Of a stretch of DNA of 12,364 nt, positions 5,731-11,758 are shown piece after piece. The stretch lies in contig JAQUXV010000045.1 in NCBI GenBank assembly GCA_028692205.1, positions 1 to 12,364 of the forward strand. The letters run 5' to 3'. A program made the translations under genes and the position numbers. How positions within the stretch are numbered: the stretch's first letter is position 1; each line of letters begins with the position of its first letter. Source of the DNA: Eubacteriales bacterium. Its GTDB lineage: Bacteria; Bacillota_A; Clostridia; Christensenellales; Aristaeellaceae. The notes under the pieces were generated by a model. That model ran no database searches. It had not been told where the DNA came from and worked only from the letters and a program-made list of their open reading frames with translations.

Positions 5731-5738
5731 CGATGAAT

Positions 5739-6002
5739 ATGACCACTACGAATGTAAGCATCCGCATGGACTCGGAGCTGAAAAAACAGTCCGAGAAACT
5801 GTTTGCCGATATGGGCCTGAACATGACCACCGCGTTTACCATCTTCGTGAAAGCGGTTGTGCGCGAAGGTCGCATTCCCTTTGAGATCAAGGCCGATCCC
5901 TTCTACAGCCGCCGGAACGTCGAACGTCTGAACCGCGCCGCCAAGGACATGGATAAAGGCGTCCGGGTTGCCGAACACGAGGTGCAAGAGGCCGCCGAAT
6001 GA
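5739..6002 (+). CDS. Antitoxin, RelB/DinJ family
   Basis: An 87-residue antitoxin that should bind and neutralise the following YoeB-type toxin and repress its own operon. The N-terminus MTTTNVSIRMDSELKKQ followed by ADMGLNMTTAFTIFVKAVVREGRIPFEI is the standard ribbon-helix-helix domain of RelB/DinJ (strand about 3-9, helices about 11-23 and 28-41). The C-terminal half (about 52-87) is charged and probably wraps the toxin. The earlier in-frame ATGs at 5718 and 5733 are excluded by promoter and ribosome-site spacing. Its last codons overlap the toxin start by 4 bases (ATGA, 5999-6002). DinJ-type antitoxins more often pair with YafQ or RelE toxins, so the pairing with YoeB is a mixed one. Confidence 0.92.
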   Translation: MTTTNVSIRMDSELKKQSEKLFADMGLNMTTAFTIFVKAVVREGRIPFEIKADPFYSRRNVERLNRAAKDMDKGVRVAEHEVQEAAE

Positions 6003-6262
6003 AGAAAGTGTGGCACGACGACGCCTGGGAGGACTACCTTTACTGGCAGTCGCAGGACAAACGGGTTTTGCGACGGATCAATCTGCTGATTCAGGATATC
6101 GACCGCAACGGGTACACGGGCATCGGGAAACCGGAAGGGCTTAAGAACGAGCTTTCCGGTTGGTGGTCCCGGCGAATCGACGATTGCAACCGCATCGTGT
6201 ACCGCATCCGGGAGGACCGGATCGAGATCATCCAATGCGGCGGGCACTATCGGGACAGTTGA
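5999..6262 (+). CDS. yoeB: Toxin, YoeB/Txe family ribosome-dependent mRNA endonuclease
   Basis: An 87-residue toxin starting MKKVWHDDAWEDYLYWQSQD. YoeB cleaves mRNA in the ribosomal A site and stops translation. The residues known as catalytic in E. coli YoeB occur at the same positions here: Glu46 (in GIGKPEGLK), Arg65 (in DDCNRIVY), His83 and Tyr84 (GGHYRDS), and WSRRID is also conserved. The protein therefore looks active and full length (E. coli YoeB has 84 residues). The gene overlaps its antitoxin by 4 bases, so it is co-translated, and a terminator follows at 6268-6309. The cassette lies on the strand opposite to the phage capsid genes, inserted between a minor capsid gene block and the scaffold gene, so it is probably a moron or stability module. 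Confidence 0.95.
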   Translation: MKKVWHDDAWEDYLYWQSQDKRVLRRINLLIQDIDRNGYTGIGKPEGLKNELSGWWSRRIDDCNRIVYRIREDRIEIIQCGGHYRDS

Positions 6263-6267
6263 ACAGC

Positions 6268-6309
6268 AACGGCACGGGAACCCTGTTGGAGGTTCCCGCG
6301 CCGTTTGTT
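6268..6309 (+). terminator. Rho-independent terminator of the toxin-antitoxin operon
   Basis: A 15-base-pair stem with one A-C mismatch pairs 6268-6282 with 6291-6305 around an 8-base loop (6283-6290) and runs into TTTGTT (6304-6309). It starts 5 bases after the toxin stop. The minus strand side has only a poor U-tract, so the main direction is plus. Confidence 0.85.
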
Positions 6310-6330
6310 AAACGCGTCGCCTGCGGCATC

Positions 6331-6360
6331 AAAAAACCGCCCTGCTTACGCCGGACGGTT
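6331..6360 (-). terminator. Rho-independent terminator of the packaging/portal operon
   Basis: On the minus strand, AACCGTCC (6360-6353) pairs with GGGCGGTT (6342-6335) with one G-U pair, loop of 10 bases (6352-6343), and continues into four more U (6334-6331). The stem overlaps the stop codon of the small gene at 6359. It should end or reduce transcription before the toxin-antitoxin cassette and capsid genes. Confidence 0.8.
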
Positions 6361-6571
6361 ATACCTTTGCGATTTCGTCGAGGATGGTTTCGCAGATGAG
6401 GCCGGTTTCGTTCAGCTCTCCGCCGCCGTTGCCGTGCTCCTGGAGGTAGGTGCCGACCAAATCTTCAAAATCGGCCAGATGCTCTTCCGCCACAACATCG
6501 TAATCGAAAGGCAGCTTCATCCGGGCAAGAACCGCCTTTTGTTTCTGGTTCCATACAAACCGGGCTTGCAA
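6359..6571 (-). CDS. Small acidic protein coupled to the toxin-tailed capsid protein; candidate immunity protein
   Basis: A 70-residue protein (MQARFVWNQKQKAVLARMKL, then DYDVVAEEHLADFEDLVGTYLQEHG and NETGLICETILDEIAKV) of no certain family. It is acidic (about 14 Asp/Glu against 6 Lys/Arg) and mostly helical with no signal peptide or membrane segment. It begins within or at the end of the preceding minor capsid gene, so the two are coupled. The GTG at 6580, in a GTGA overlap with that gene's stop, would give 73 residues, but AAGGAG (6585-6580) covers that GTG. The TTG at 6571, 8 bases downstream, is the better start. Small acidic genes directly after a polymorphic toxin gene commonly encode immunity proteins; this role is an inference. 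A terminator overlaps the stop. Confidence 0.7.
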   Translation of the reverse strand: MQARFVWNQKQKAVLARMKLPFDYDVVAEEHLADFEDLVGTYLQEHGNGGGELNETGLICETILDEIAKV

Positions 6572-6576
6572 AGCAC

Positions 6577-8031
6577 TCACTCCTTTTGATACTTCTTTTT
6601 TGTGCGGCTTCCGGTCACCCAGGCGCTGGTAACATCGCCCGTATCGGGGTTCACAGCCACCGTGGCGGTTTCCCCGATGTATTGCCTGCTCGGCCGGTTT
6701 TCCTCATCGTATTTCACGGGCTTTATGTGCAGCGGGCTTCGGATCGCGTCGTTGATGGCGTCCGCGCTCACGCCTCGCTCGGCGGCGCGCGCCATCAGGT
6801 GGGACGTCGCTTTCGTCTGCCGCCCGTCCGGGGTCGACGCCAACGTCGTGTAGGCGGCGTTCGCCTTTTTCACCATGGCGGTAACCTTGCCGGATACGCT
6901 TTTAGTATAACCCTGCACCTGCACACGGTCAACCAGCATTTTCCTGTCGGTTTCCCTGCAGTAGTCGCGCAGCCGCGCTTCCCGCTGCTTCAGCAGTTTG
7001 GAGGCCCGGGCGAATTCGGCGTCGTATGCCGCCTGCTCCGGATCGGCAGCGTTTTTGCGCGCCGTGTCCAGCGCAACGCATTCCCGCTTGCTCTCCCGCA
7101 CGCGCCGTTCCAGCTCGCGCTGACGCTGGCTCTCGGCATACAGCTCGTCGTTGGTTTTCCCGTTCAGCGTGTCGTTCTTACGGAGGGGCTCGCTGACGCC
7201 CTCGAGGAACGGGTAGAAGCTGTGCCGACAGTTCCAGCCGCAAAGGCCGGGGCCTGTGCCGTACCCTGTCGTCTCCCGGAAGGGCTTGTACTTTTCACTT
7301 TTGCCGCTGACGCTGTAGATGCCGCCCTGCCATTCGGCATGGCTCGGGCGCGCGCCCGGATGGCTGGACACCTCAACCAGATCGGTACCCATCTCTTCGG
7401 CGGCCTGCAGCTGAATCTCCCCGGCCGTGTGGTTGACGCCGGTGATCACGGCGCGCCGGGCGGCCACCGCCACCTGATCGGTGTGCCCGGTCGGGTATGC
7501 GATTTTCCCGATCCCGTTTTTCGCGAGCTCCGCCACCGCGTCGCGCACCGCCTGCCCAAGGGAGAACGCGCCCGAGCTGGTTTTCAGCCACGCCCGGTCC
7601 AGACTGTTTTCAAAGGCTTTCAGCGCCGTTTTGGCGGTGGTTTTCGTGAAATTGTTCATCAGGCCGTTGGTCTGCCGAACTCCGGCGGATACAATCTGTT
7701 TCATTGCCTGCGAACCTTCCAGCGGCGCGGTGTCCAGCCCGGCTTTCCGGTACTGCGCAACGCTGACGTTGAGGGATTCCGCGCAGGCCCGCTCGACGGT
7801 GCGCCGTACGGTGCGTCGGCTTATTTTCGTCACGGCCGATACCTCTTTCACGATGGCCCGCTGCGTCAGGCCCATTTCCCGCGCCTTCTGTACCTGCCAT
7901 TGGGCCGAAGGGGTGAGGTAGTCGGCTTTCAGCAGACGCCGGATGATATCGGCGGTAATATCCCGTTCCACCTTCGCCCACAGTTCCGCCAGCGGCTCGG
8001 CAACGCCGTCCAGATAAGAAGGGGTCAGCAT
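6577..8031 (-). CDS. Phage minor capsid protein 2 (MuF-like) with C-terminal nuclease-toxin-like domain
   Basis: A 484-residue protein. Residues 1-280 are the Phage_min_cap2 (PF06152) type: helical N-terminus with PLAELWAKVERDITADIIRR, a middle ARRAVITGVNH, and the characteristic SSHPGARPSHAEWQGGIYSV (about 222-241) and GPGLCGWNCRHSFYPFLEGVS (261-280). It is packed inside the head near the portal. Residues about 290-370 are a charged helical linker. Residues about 402-484 form an added domain: ATSHLMARAAERGVSADAINDAI, then PVKYDEENRPSRQYIGETATVAVNPDTGDVTSAWVTG. This HxxxRxxERG / YIG / NPDTGxVTxxW pattern resembles the BECR-fold nuclease domains (PBECR group) and DUF4258-like domains that end such capsid proteins. 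Candidate active residues are His411, Arg415, Tyr451 and Thr473. The start at 8031 has GGTGG upstream. Toxin activity is inferred. Confidence 0.88.
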   Translation of the reverse strand: MLTPSYLDGVAEPLAELWAKVERDITADIIRRLLKADYLTPSAQWQVQKAREMGLTQRAIVKEVSAVTKISRRTVRRTVERACAESLNVSVAQYRKAGLDTAPLEGSQAMKQIVSAGVRQTNGLMNNFTKTTAKTALKAFENSLDRAWLKTSSGAFSLGQAVRDAVAELAKNGIGKIAYPTGHTDQVAVAARRAVITGVNHTAGEIQLQAAEEMGTDLVEVSSHPGARPSHAEWQGGIYSVSGKSEKYKPFRETTGYGTGPGLCGWNCRHSFYPFLEGVSEPLRKNDTLNGKTNDELYAESQRQRELERRVRESKRECVALDTARKNAADPEQAAYDAEFARASKLLKQREARLRDYCRETDRKMLVDRVQVQGYTKSVSGKVTAMVKKANAAYTTLASTPDGRQTKATSHLMARAAERGVSADAINDAIRSPLHIKPVKYDEENRPSRQYIGETATVAVNPDTGDVTSAWVTGSRTKKKYQKE

Positions 8032-8044
8032 TCATTCCACCGCC

Positions 8045-9457
8045 TTACTCGGTAAAATTCATCACGGTGTCGTCATCATCGCCCGCGGTATCGCCGACGG
8101 CGGCCTTTGCCTTTGCCTCGTCCTCGCCCCGCCACTTTACGCGGTACTCCCAGGGCTGCATCAGGCCGTCGCGCACCTCGGCCATATCGCGCTGACGCTC
8201 GGTTTCGGCATCCACCACAATGCTGTCGTCCCACACGCAGGATACGGTATACTTTCCGGCCGGGCAGAGCCGATAGAGCGTGGCGAGCGCGTCCATGGCC
8301 CGCAGCAGGCCCTCGACGGCCTTTTGCGTCGCCTTCTGGATGGTGGTCACGGTGGAATAGGTGCGCTGTTTCTGCACCTTGATTTCCGTAGCCGACCGGG
8401 CGTCGTCGTTCGGGTCGCTGAGCGTGCCGCGGGAAAGCCCGCAGAGGTCCTCAATCCGCTGCAGCAGCTTGTTCAGGCCCTGCAGGTACGATTCGTCCCG
8501 GAGCGCGGGGCTGAAGGTTTTGAAAAGCGATTCGCCGCTCAGGGTTTTCGGGTCCAGCTTGTTCGGCCGGAAAAGCCGGTCGCGCCCGACGGGGAGCTGC
8601 ACTTCCCTGGTAACCGGGTTGATGTCGAAGGCGTCCTCCACGGCGTCGATGGCCAGCTCGCCGCCCTCGTATTCCCACAGCAGGCGCTGGTACTGCTTGT
8701 CCGCTTCCTTGATGACGTCTTTGGCCTTCTCGTACACGCTCACGCCGACGGGGCTTTTCGGGTCGACTGTATTGCCGAGGGGAATGCGCAGGTAGGCGAA
8801 CAGTGGGAAATCGATGTTGGCAATCGTCACCACTGGTTCCAAACTGGCCCACTCGTCCACCGCTGTCAGCGGCACATCCTGCGAAAGATCGTAATCGTTC
8901 GTGCCCTTGAACGCGCGGTTGGTGATCACGTATCCGCCGTCCTCGATGTGGTGCCATTCCAGCCGGGTATACAGGCCGTTCCCGATCCGCTTGCGTTCCA
9001 CGAAAACCGCGCCGGTGATCTCCATCCGGCTGTTGAACGACGTCGGATAGAAATCGTCGGCGTGGACGTAATCGACCGCGATATCGCCGCCGTCCACGTA
9101 GGGCTTGAACACCAACCCGCCCTCGGCGCAGGCGTACTCCACCTCAAGGCGCAGGGCCTCCCGGATCGGGTCGAACTGCCCGGACAGCCAATCGGCACGC
9201 TCGGAACCGGCAATGTTCACCTCGGCTTCCAGCGTCACCATCATGGCGATCTCGGAGGCGACCAGCGCGGGAATGCCAAGGCTCTGTTTGTTGGTCGCGA
9301 GCCATGGCGACAGCCCCTTGTACATGAGAATCCAGTCTTTAATCGCCAGCTGCATCTCGTCGGTAACGGCGATGGCGATCCCGGCCTGCCGGGTTTCATC
9401 CGTTTTCAGCACCTTGTTCATCACTCCCCTGAGCCAGCGGAAAAACCGGTTAAACAT
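8045..9457 (-). CDS. Portal protein, SPP1 Gp6-like
   Basis: A 470-residue protein that should form the twelve-subunit ring at one head vertex, through which DNA enters and to which terminase and connectors bind. The start MFNRFFRWLRGVMNKVLKTD is basic. The core has GGLVFKPYVDGGDIAVDYVHADDFYPTSFNS, FPLFAYLRIPLGNTVDPKSPVGVSVYEKAKDVIKEADKQYQRLLWEYEGGE and IEDLCGLSRGTLSDPNDDARSATEIK, all typical of the Phage_prot_Gp6 family (PF05133), whose usual length is about 450-500. The C-terminus is very acidic (DDDDTVMNFTE). ATG 9457 has AAAGGAG about 9 bases upstream (near 9466-9472). It follows the large terminase gene by 72 bases and precedes the minor capsid gene by 13 bases. Confidence 0.95.
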   Translation of the reverse strand: MFNRFFRWLRGVMNKVLKTDETRQAGIAIAVTDEMQLAIKDWILMYKGLSPWLATNKQSLGIPALVASEIAMMVTLEAEVNIAGSERADWLSGQFDPIREALRLEVEYACAEGGLVFKPYVDGGDIAVDYVHADDFYPTSFNSRMEITGAVFVERKRIGNGLYTRLEWHHIEDGGYVITNRAFKGTNDYDLSQDVPLTAVDEWASLEPVVTIANIDFPLFAYLRIPLGNTVDPKSPVGVSVYEKAKDVIKEADKQYQRLLWEYEGGELAIDAVEDAFDINPVTREVQLPVGRDRLFRPNKLDPKTLSGESLFKTFSPALRDESYLQGLNKLLQRIEDLCGLSRGTLSDPNDDARSATEIKVQKQRTYSTVTTIQKATQKAVEGLLRAMDALATLYRLCPAGKYTVSCVWDDSIVVDAETERQRDMAEVRDGLMQPWEYRVKWRGEDEAKAKAAVGDTAGDDDDTVMNFTE

Positions 9458-9529
9458 GGCACTGGCTCCTTTCCTTACACTTATCGAAGCATTCGATGGG
9501 TTGCCATTTGGGTGCGTTCACCCAAATTG

Positions 9530-10795
9530 TTACCGCAGATCGCGATCCCGCACGATGGTGCGGCAGAAGTAGCGCAGCGCGTCCGGGGCGTGGTCGTGTA
9601 CCTTCAGGGGCTGCTCCACGCCGCGCCGGGCGGCCTTCTCGTCCCATACGTACACGCGGAACTCCTCGATGGTTTTGGCGCACTGCCGGTGGATTTTCAA
9701 CCGGCCCAGCACGAACAGGGAGGCCGTTACGCGGATACCGTCCAGCACGTCGTTGTCGGCTTCGCGCACCCGGTGCCCGTTCTTGCGCAGCGCCGTCCGA
9801 AAGGACGCGGCGCTCGGGTCGATCACGATGGAACGCGGTTCGTTGCCGTCGATGAACTTATCCATATCTTCCGCGTACTGTTGATCCGTTTTCTGGTAGC
9901 GCTCCGCCTTGGAATCAAAATAGTATTCCCGCAGCACCAGCGCGGTGGTTCCGTCGTACCGGACGTCCAGAAACACGCAGGGGTTCGTGGTGCCGTAGTC
10001 GCACACGATGTACCGCTCGCTGGCTTGCAGGAAGCGCGCGTCAACCTCGTCCACGATGGAGGCGTCGCCGAACATATCGTAAATCAGGCCCTCGGCCTGC
10101 ACCCAGCGCCCCAGAATGAACCGCTGATAGAAAACCCCCTTGAAGGTTCGGTGGTAGCGCGCTTTGGTTTCCTCGCTGAGCGTCAGGTTGTCGTCCATCT
10201 CGAAATGGAGGTGGTACACGCCCATCTCCCGCGCCTTGTCGATGAAATCCGTTTTCAGGTAGTGGTAGGGGCCTGCCGGGTTACAGTTCAGGAACACCTT
10301 CGCGTTCTCCACGGAGCAGCGGCCCAGCACCTGATTGATGAAGCTCTGCGGCATCAGCGCGGCTTCGTCCAGCAGCGCGCCCGCGGCCGTCATGCCCTGC
10401 ACCACGTCCTGGCTTTTCTCGTTGTTGGCGCCGAACAGCCAGTAGCGGTTAGTGCCGATGGAGATTACATAATCGCTGCGGTTAAACTCGTAGGGCCATC
10501 CCCACGCGTTCAGCATCCGAAGCATCGGCCCGACCACGTTGCGCTTCATCACGCCGATGGAACGGCCCGCGAGGATGAAATCCGCGCCCTCGCCGTCGCT
10601 GCTGGCGAAGCGCTCCTGTGTGAAATGCAAAAACGACGCGATCATGGCGGTGGTTTTCCCGCTGCGGATCGCGCCGTCGGCCAGAACGATAAAGTCTTTC
10701 GCGTGCGGGCTTCCCGCCCGCCACCAGTTCAGCAGTTGCAGCTGTCGGCGGCTGAAGGGGCGGAACCGGAAACCGCCGACCTTCTTCCGGTTCAT
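9530..10795 (-). CDS. terL: Terminase large subunit (ATPase/nuclease)
   Basis: A 421-residue motor protein that cuts concatemeric phage DNA and pumps it into the prohead through the portal. The ATPase part has Walker A GAIRSGKT (41-48), a Walker B LLDEAA (Asp143, Glu144) and the coupling motif NCNPAGPYHY (about 170-179). The RNase H-like nuclease has acidic residues in IVCDYGTTNP (Asp266), IVIDPSAAS (Asp326) and HDHAPDALRYF (Asp401/Asp405). The GWPY and FGANNEKSQD motifs, and the length, match the Terminase_3/PBSX XtmB-like group. ATG at 10795 overlaps the small subunit's stop in ATGA and has AAGGAGAGG upstream. All visible catalytic positions are intact, so it is probably functional. Confidence 0.97.
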   Translation of the reverse strand: MNRKKVGGFRFRPFSRRQLQLLNWWRAGSPHAKDFIVLADGAIRSGKTTAMIASFLHFTQERFASSDGEGADFILAGRSIGVMKRNVVGPMLRMLNAWGWPYEFNRSDYVISIGTNRYWLFGANNEKSQDVVQGMTAAGALLDEAALMPQSFINQVLGRCSVENAKVFLNCNPAGPYHYLKTDFIDKAREMGVYHLHFEMDDNLTLSEETKARYHRTFKGVFYQRFILGRWVQAEGLIYDMFGDASIVDEVDARFLQASERYIVCDYGTTNPCVFLDVRYDGTTALVLREYYFDSKAERYQKTDQQYAEDMDKFIDGNEPRSIVIDPSAASFRTALRKNGHRVREADNDVLDGIRVTASLFVLGRLKIHRQCAKTIEEFRVYVWDEKAARRGVEQPLKVHDHAPDALRYFCRTIVRDRDLR

Positions 10796-11727
10796 GATTC
10801 GTCCTCTCCTTCCGAATCGTCAATCGAATACAGCGCTTCCACGTCGTCCGCGCCCGGGCGGATGGCATCCAGCCAGCCGGTGATGGGATCGGCGTTATCC
10901 CCGTCCCTGCCGTATTCGAACTCGAAGCGCTTCTGTTCCAGCGCTTCCCGGCGCTCCATCGCCTCCACCTTGCGGCGTTCCAGATCGGTCATCACGCTGT
11001 CCTTCTGCATCTTGTGCAGCAGCCCGATCACCCGCGCCTTGGCGGCCTGAACCCGTGTCAGCGCGTCCTCGAGGGTCGTTACGAAGGAGATGACGCTTTC
11101 GTACTCGACGCTTTGTTTCTGCCGGCTGCCCTCGTCGCTTTCCGCCTTGGTGTTCAGCACGCGGGAGGCGAACATCGCGCTGCCGTTGACGGTAACGGTG
11201 CCGCCGGCGAGCTGGATGCGGTCGTTGATCCGCTCCATAATCCGCTTTTCCCGCACCGATAAAACCGCCAGCGATTGCAGCGCGTTTTCCGTGGGGGAGA
11301 GCCGCACCGACGCGGCGGCGAGCGCCCGCTCGGGTTCGTTCAGCGTTTCGTACAGGATGGTTTCGTATTCGCCCGCGGTTACGGCGCGCTTGTTGCCCGC
11401 CGGGGCGGGGCGCAGGTTTTGATTGCTCTTCGGGTTGTGCCCGCCGCGCTTTTGGGGCTTTTCATCGGCACCATCGGCAGCGCCGTCCGCGTTACCGTAC
11501 CCCTTGGCGGCTTCCGCGTTACCGTTACCGTTCGCCTGTAAACCGGTAACGTCCGGATCGGATTTTTTTTTATTCTCCAGCGTCCAGCCGTCGAGGTTTT
11601 TCCATTTGCGAATCAGCCCGGCGGACACCCCGCATTCGGCGGCGATGCTCACCAGCGGGCGCTTTCCGCCGGAATCCCGCCACAGCTGGCGGGCGATCTC
11701 CCGCGCCGGGCTTCTGCGATTGGGCAT
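10792..11727 (-). CDS. terS: Terminase small subunit (DNA-binding)
   Basis: A 311-residue protein that should recognise the packaging site and bring the large subunit to it. Residues about 5-50 contain a helix-turn-helix (LVSIAAECGVSAGLIRKWKNLDGW), typical of the PBSX/XtmA-like TerS group. A Gly/Asn/Ala-rich, low-complexity linker follows (about 60-115, NGNGNAEAAKGYGNADGAADGADEK, and basic NPKSNQNLRP). The rest is mostly helical and coiled, which fits oligomerisation, and the end is strongly acidic (DDSEGEDES). The length exceeds that of simple TerS proteins (150-200). It overlaps terL by 4 bases. The linker DNA contains four copies of CGTTACC/GGTAACG. The ATG at 11727 has AGGAGG very near and GTGAGG further upstream, so the start is slightly uncertain. 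Confidence 0.9.
   Translation of the reverse strand: MPNRRSPAREIARQLWRDSGGKRPLVSIAAECGVSAGLIRKWKNLDGWTLENKKKSDPDVTGLQANGNGNAEAAKGYGNADGAADGADEKPQKRGGHNPKSNQNLRPAPAGNKRAVTAGEYETILYETLNEPERALAAASVRLSPTENALQSLAVLSVREKRIMERINDRIQLAGGTVTVNGSAMFASRVLNTKAESDEGSRQKQSVEYESVISFVTTLEDALTRVQAAKARVIGLLHKMQKDSVMTDLERRKVEAMERREALEQKRFEFEYGRDGDNADPITGWLDAIRPGADDVEALYSIDDSEGEDES
11523..11551. repeat. Dyad of CGTTACCG within terS
   Basis: CGTTACCG (11523-11530) and CGGTAACG (11544-11551) form a perfect 8-base inverted repeat with a 13-base gap. A further CGTTACC overlaps by one base at 11517 and another lies at 11490. TerS binding sites lie in or near terS in several pac phages, so this could be such a site, but it may also reflect codons of the Asn/Gly linker. 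Confidence 0.4.
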
Positions 11728-11758
11728 TCCTCCTCACCGCCGTTTCCTCTCTGTGTTT

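Larger units (their letters stand above)
5413..5738. other. Gene-free, hairpin-rich divergent interval between scaffold and antitoxin genes
   Basis: This 326-base interval has no convincing gene. It holds (a) the promoter and repeated operator-like sites of the toxin-antitoxin operon (5681-5723), (b) a candidate promoter reading toward the scaffold (5669-5697), and (c) a run of possible hairpins. The hairpins are 5467-5489 (CGGGTT/AACCCG), 5537-5552 (GGGCGC, loop GGAT, GCGCCC), the alternative 5549-5559 (GCCC/GGGC), 5577-5603 (10 base pairs with a GAAA loop on the plus strand and a 3-base bulge), and 5608-5631 (minus-strand terminator-like). Short repeats TCCGTATT occur at 5643 and 5663, and a palindromic GGATATCC at 5658. 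GC-rich DNA forms hairpins by chance, so only 5577-5603 and 5608-5631 seem strong. Confidence 0.6.

Noticed and set aside
5718..5738. Longer antitoxin starting at ATG 5718 (MYLEAMNMTTT).
   Set aside because: This ATG overlaps the -10 element of the promoter, so it would lie upstream of the transcript start. GGAGG fits ATG 5739.
6586..8055. A 489-codon plus-strand open frame antisense to the minor capsid gene.
   Set aside because: Same artefact of GC-rich codon use. The minus-strand protein is clearly Phage_min_cap2-like with conserved motifs.
8324..11050. A 908-codon plus-strand open frame antisense to portal, terL and part of terS.
   Set aside because: Its sequence is His/Arg/Val/Gly-rich with no recognisable domain, and it lies opposite three clear phage genes. 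High-GC genes with G/C third bases often leave such antisense frames open.
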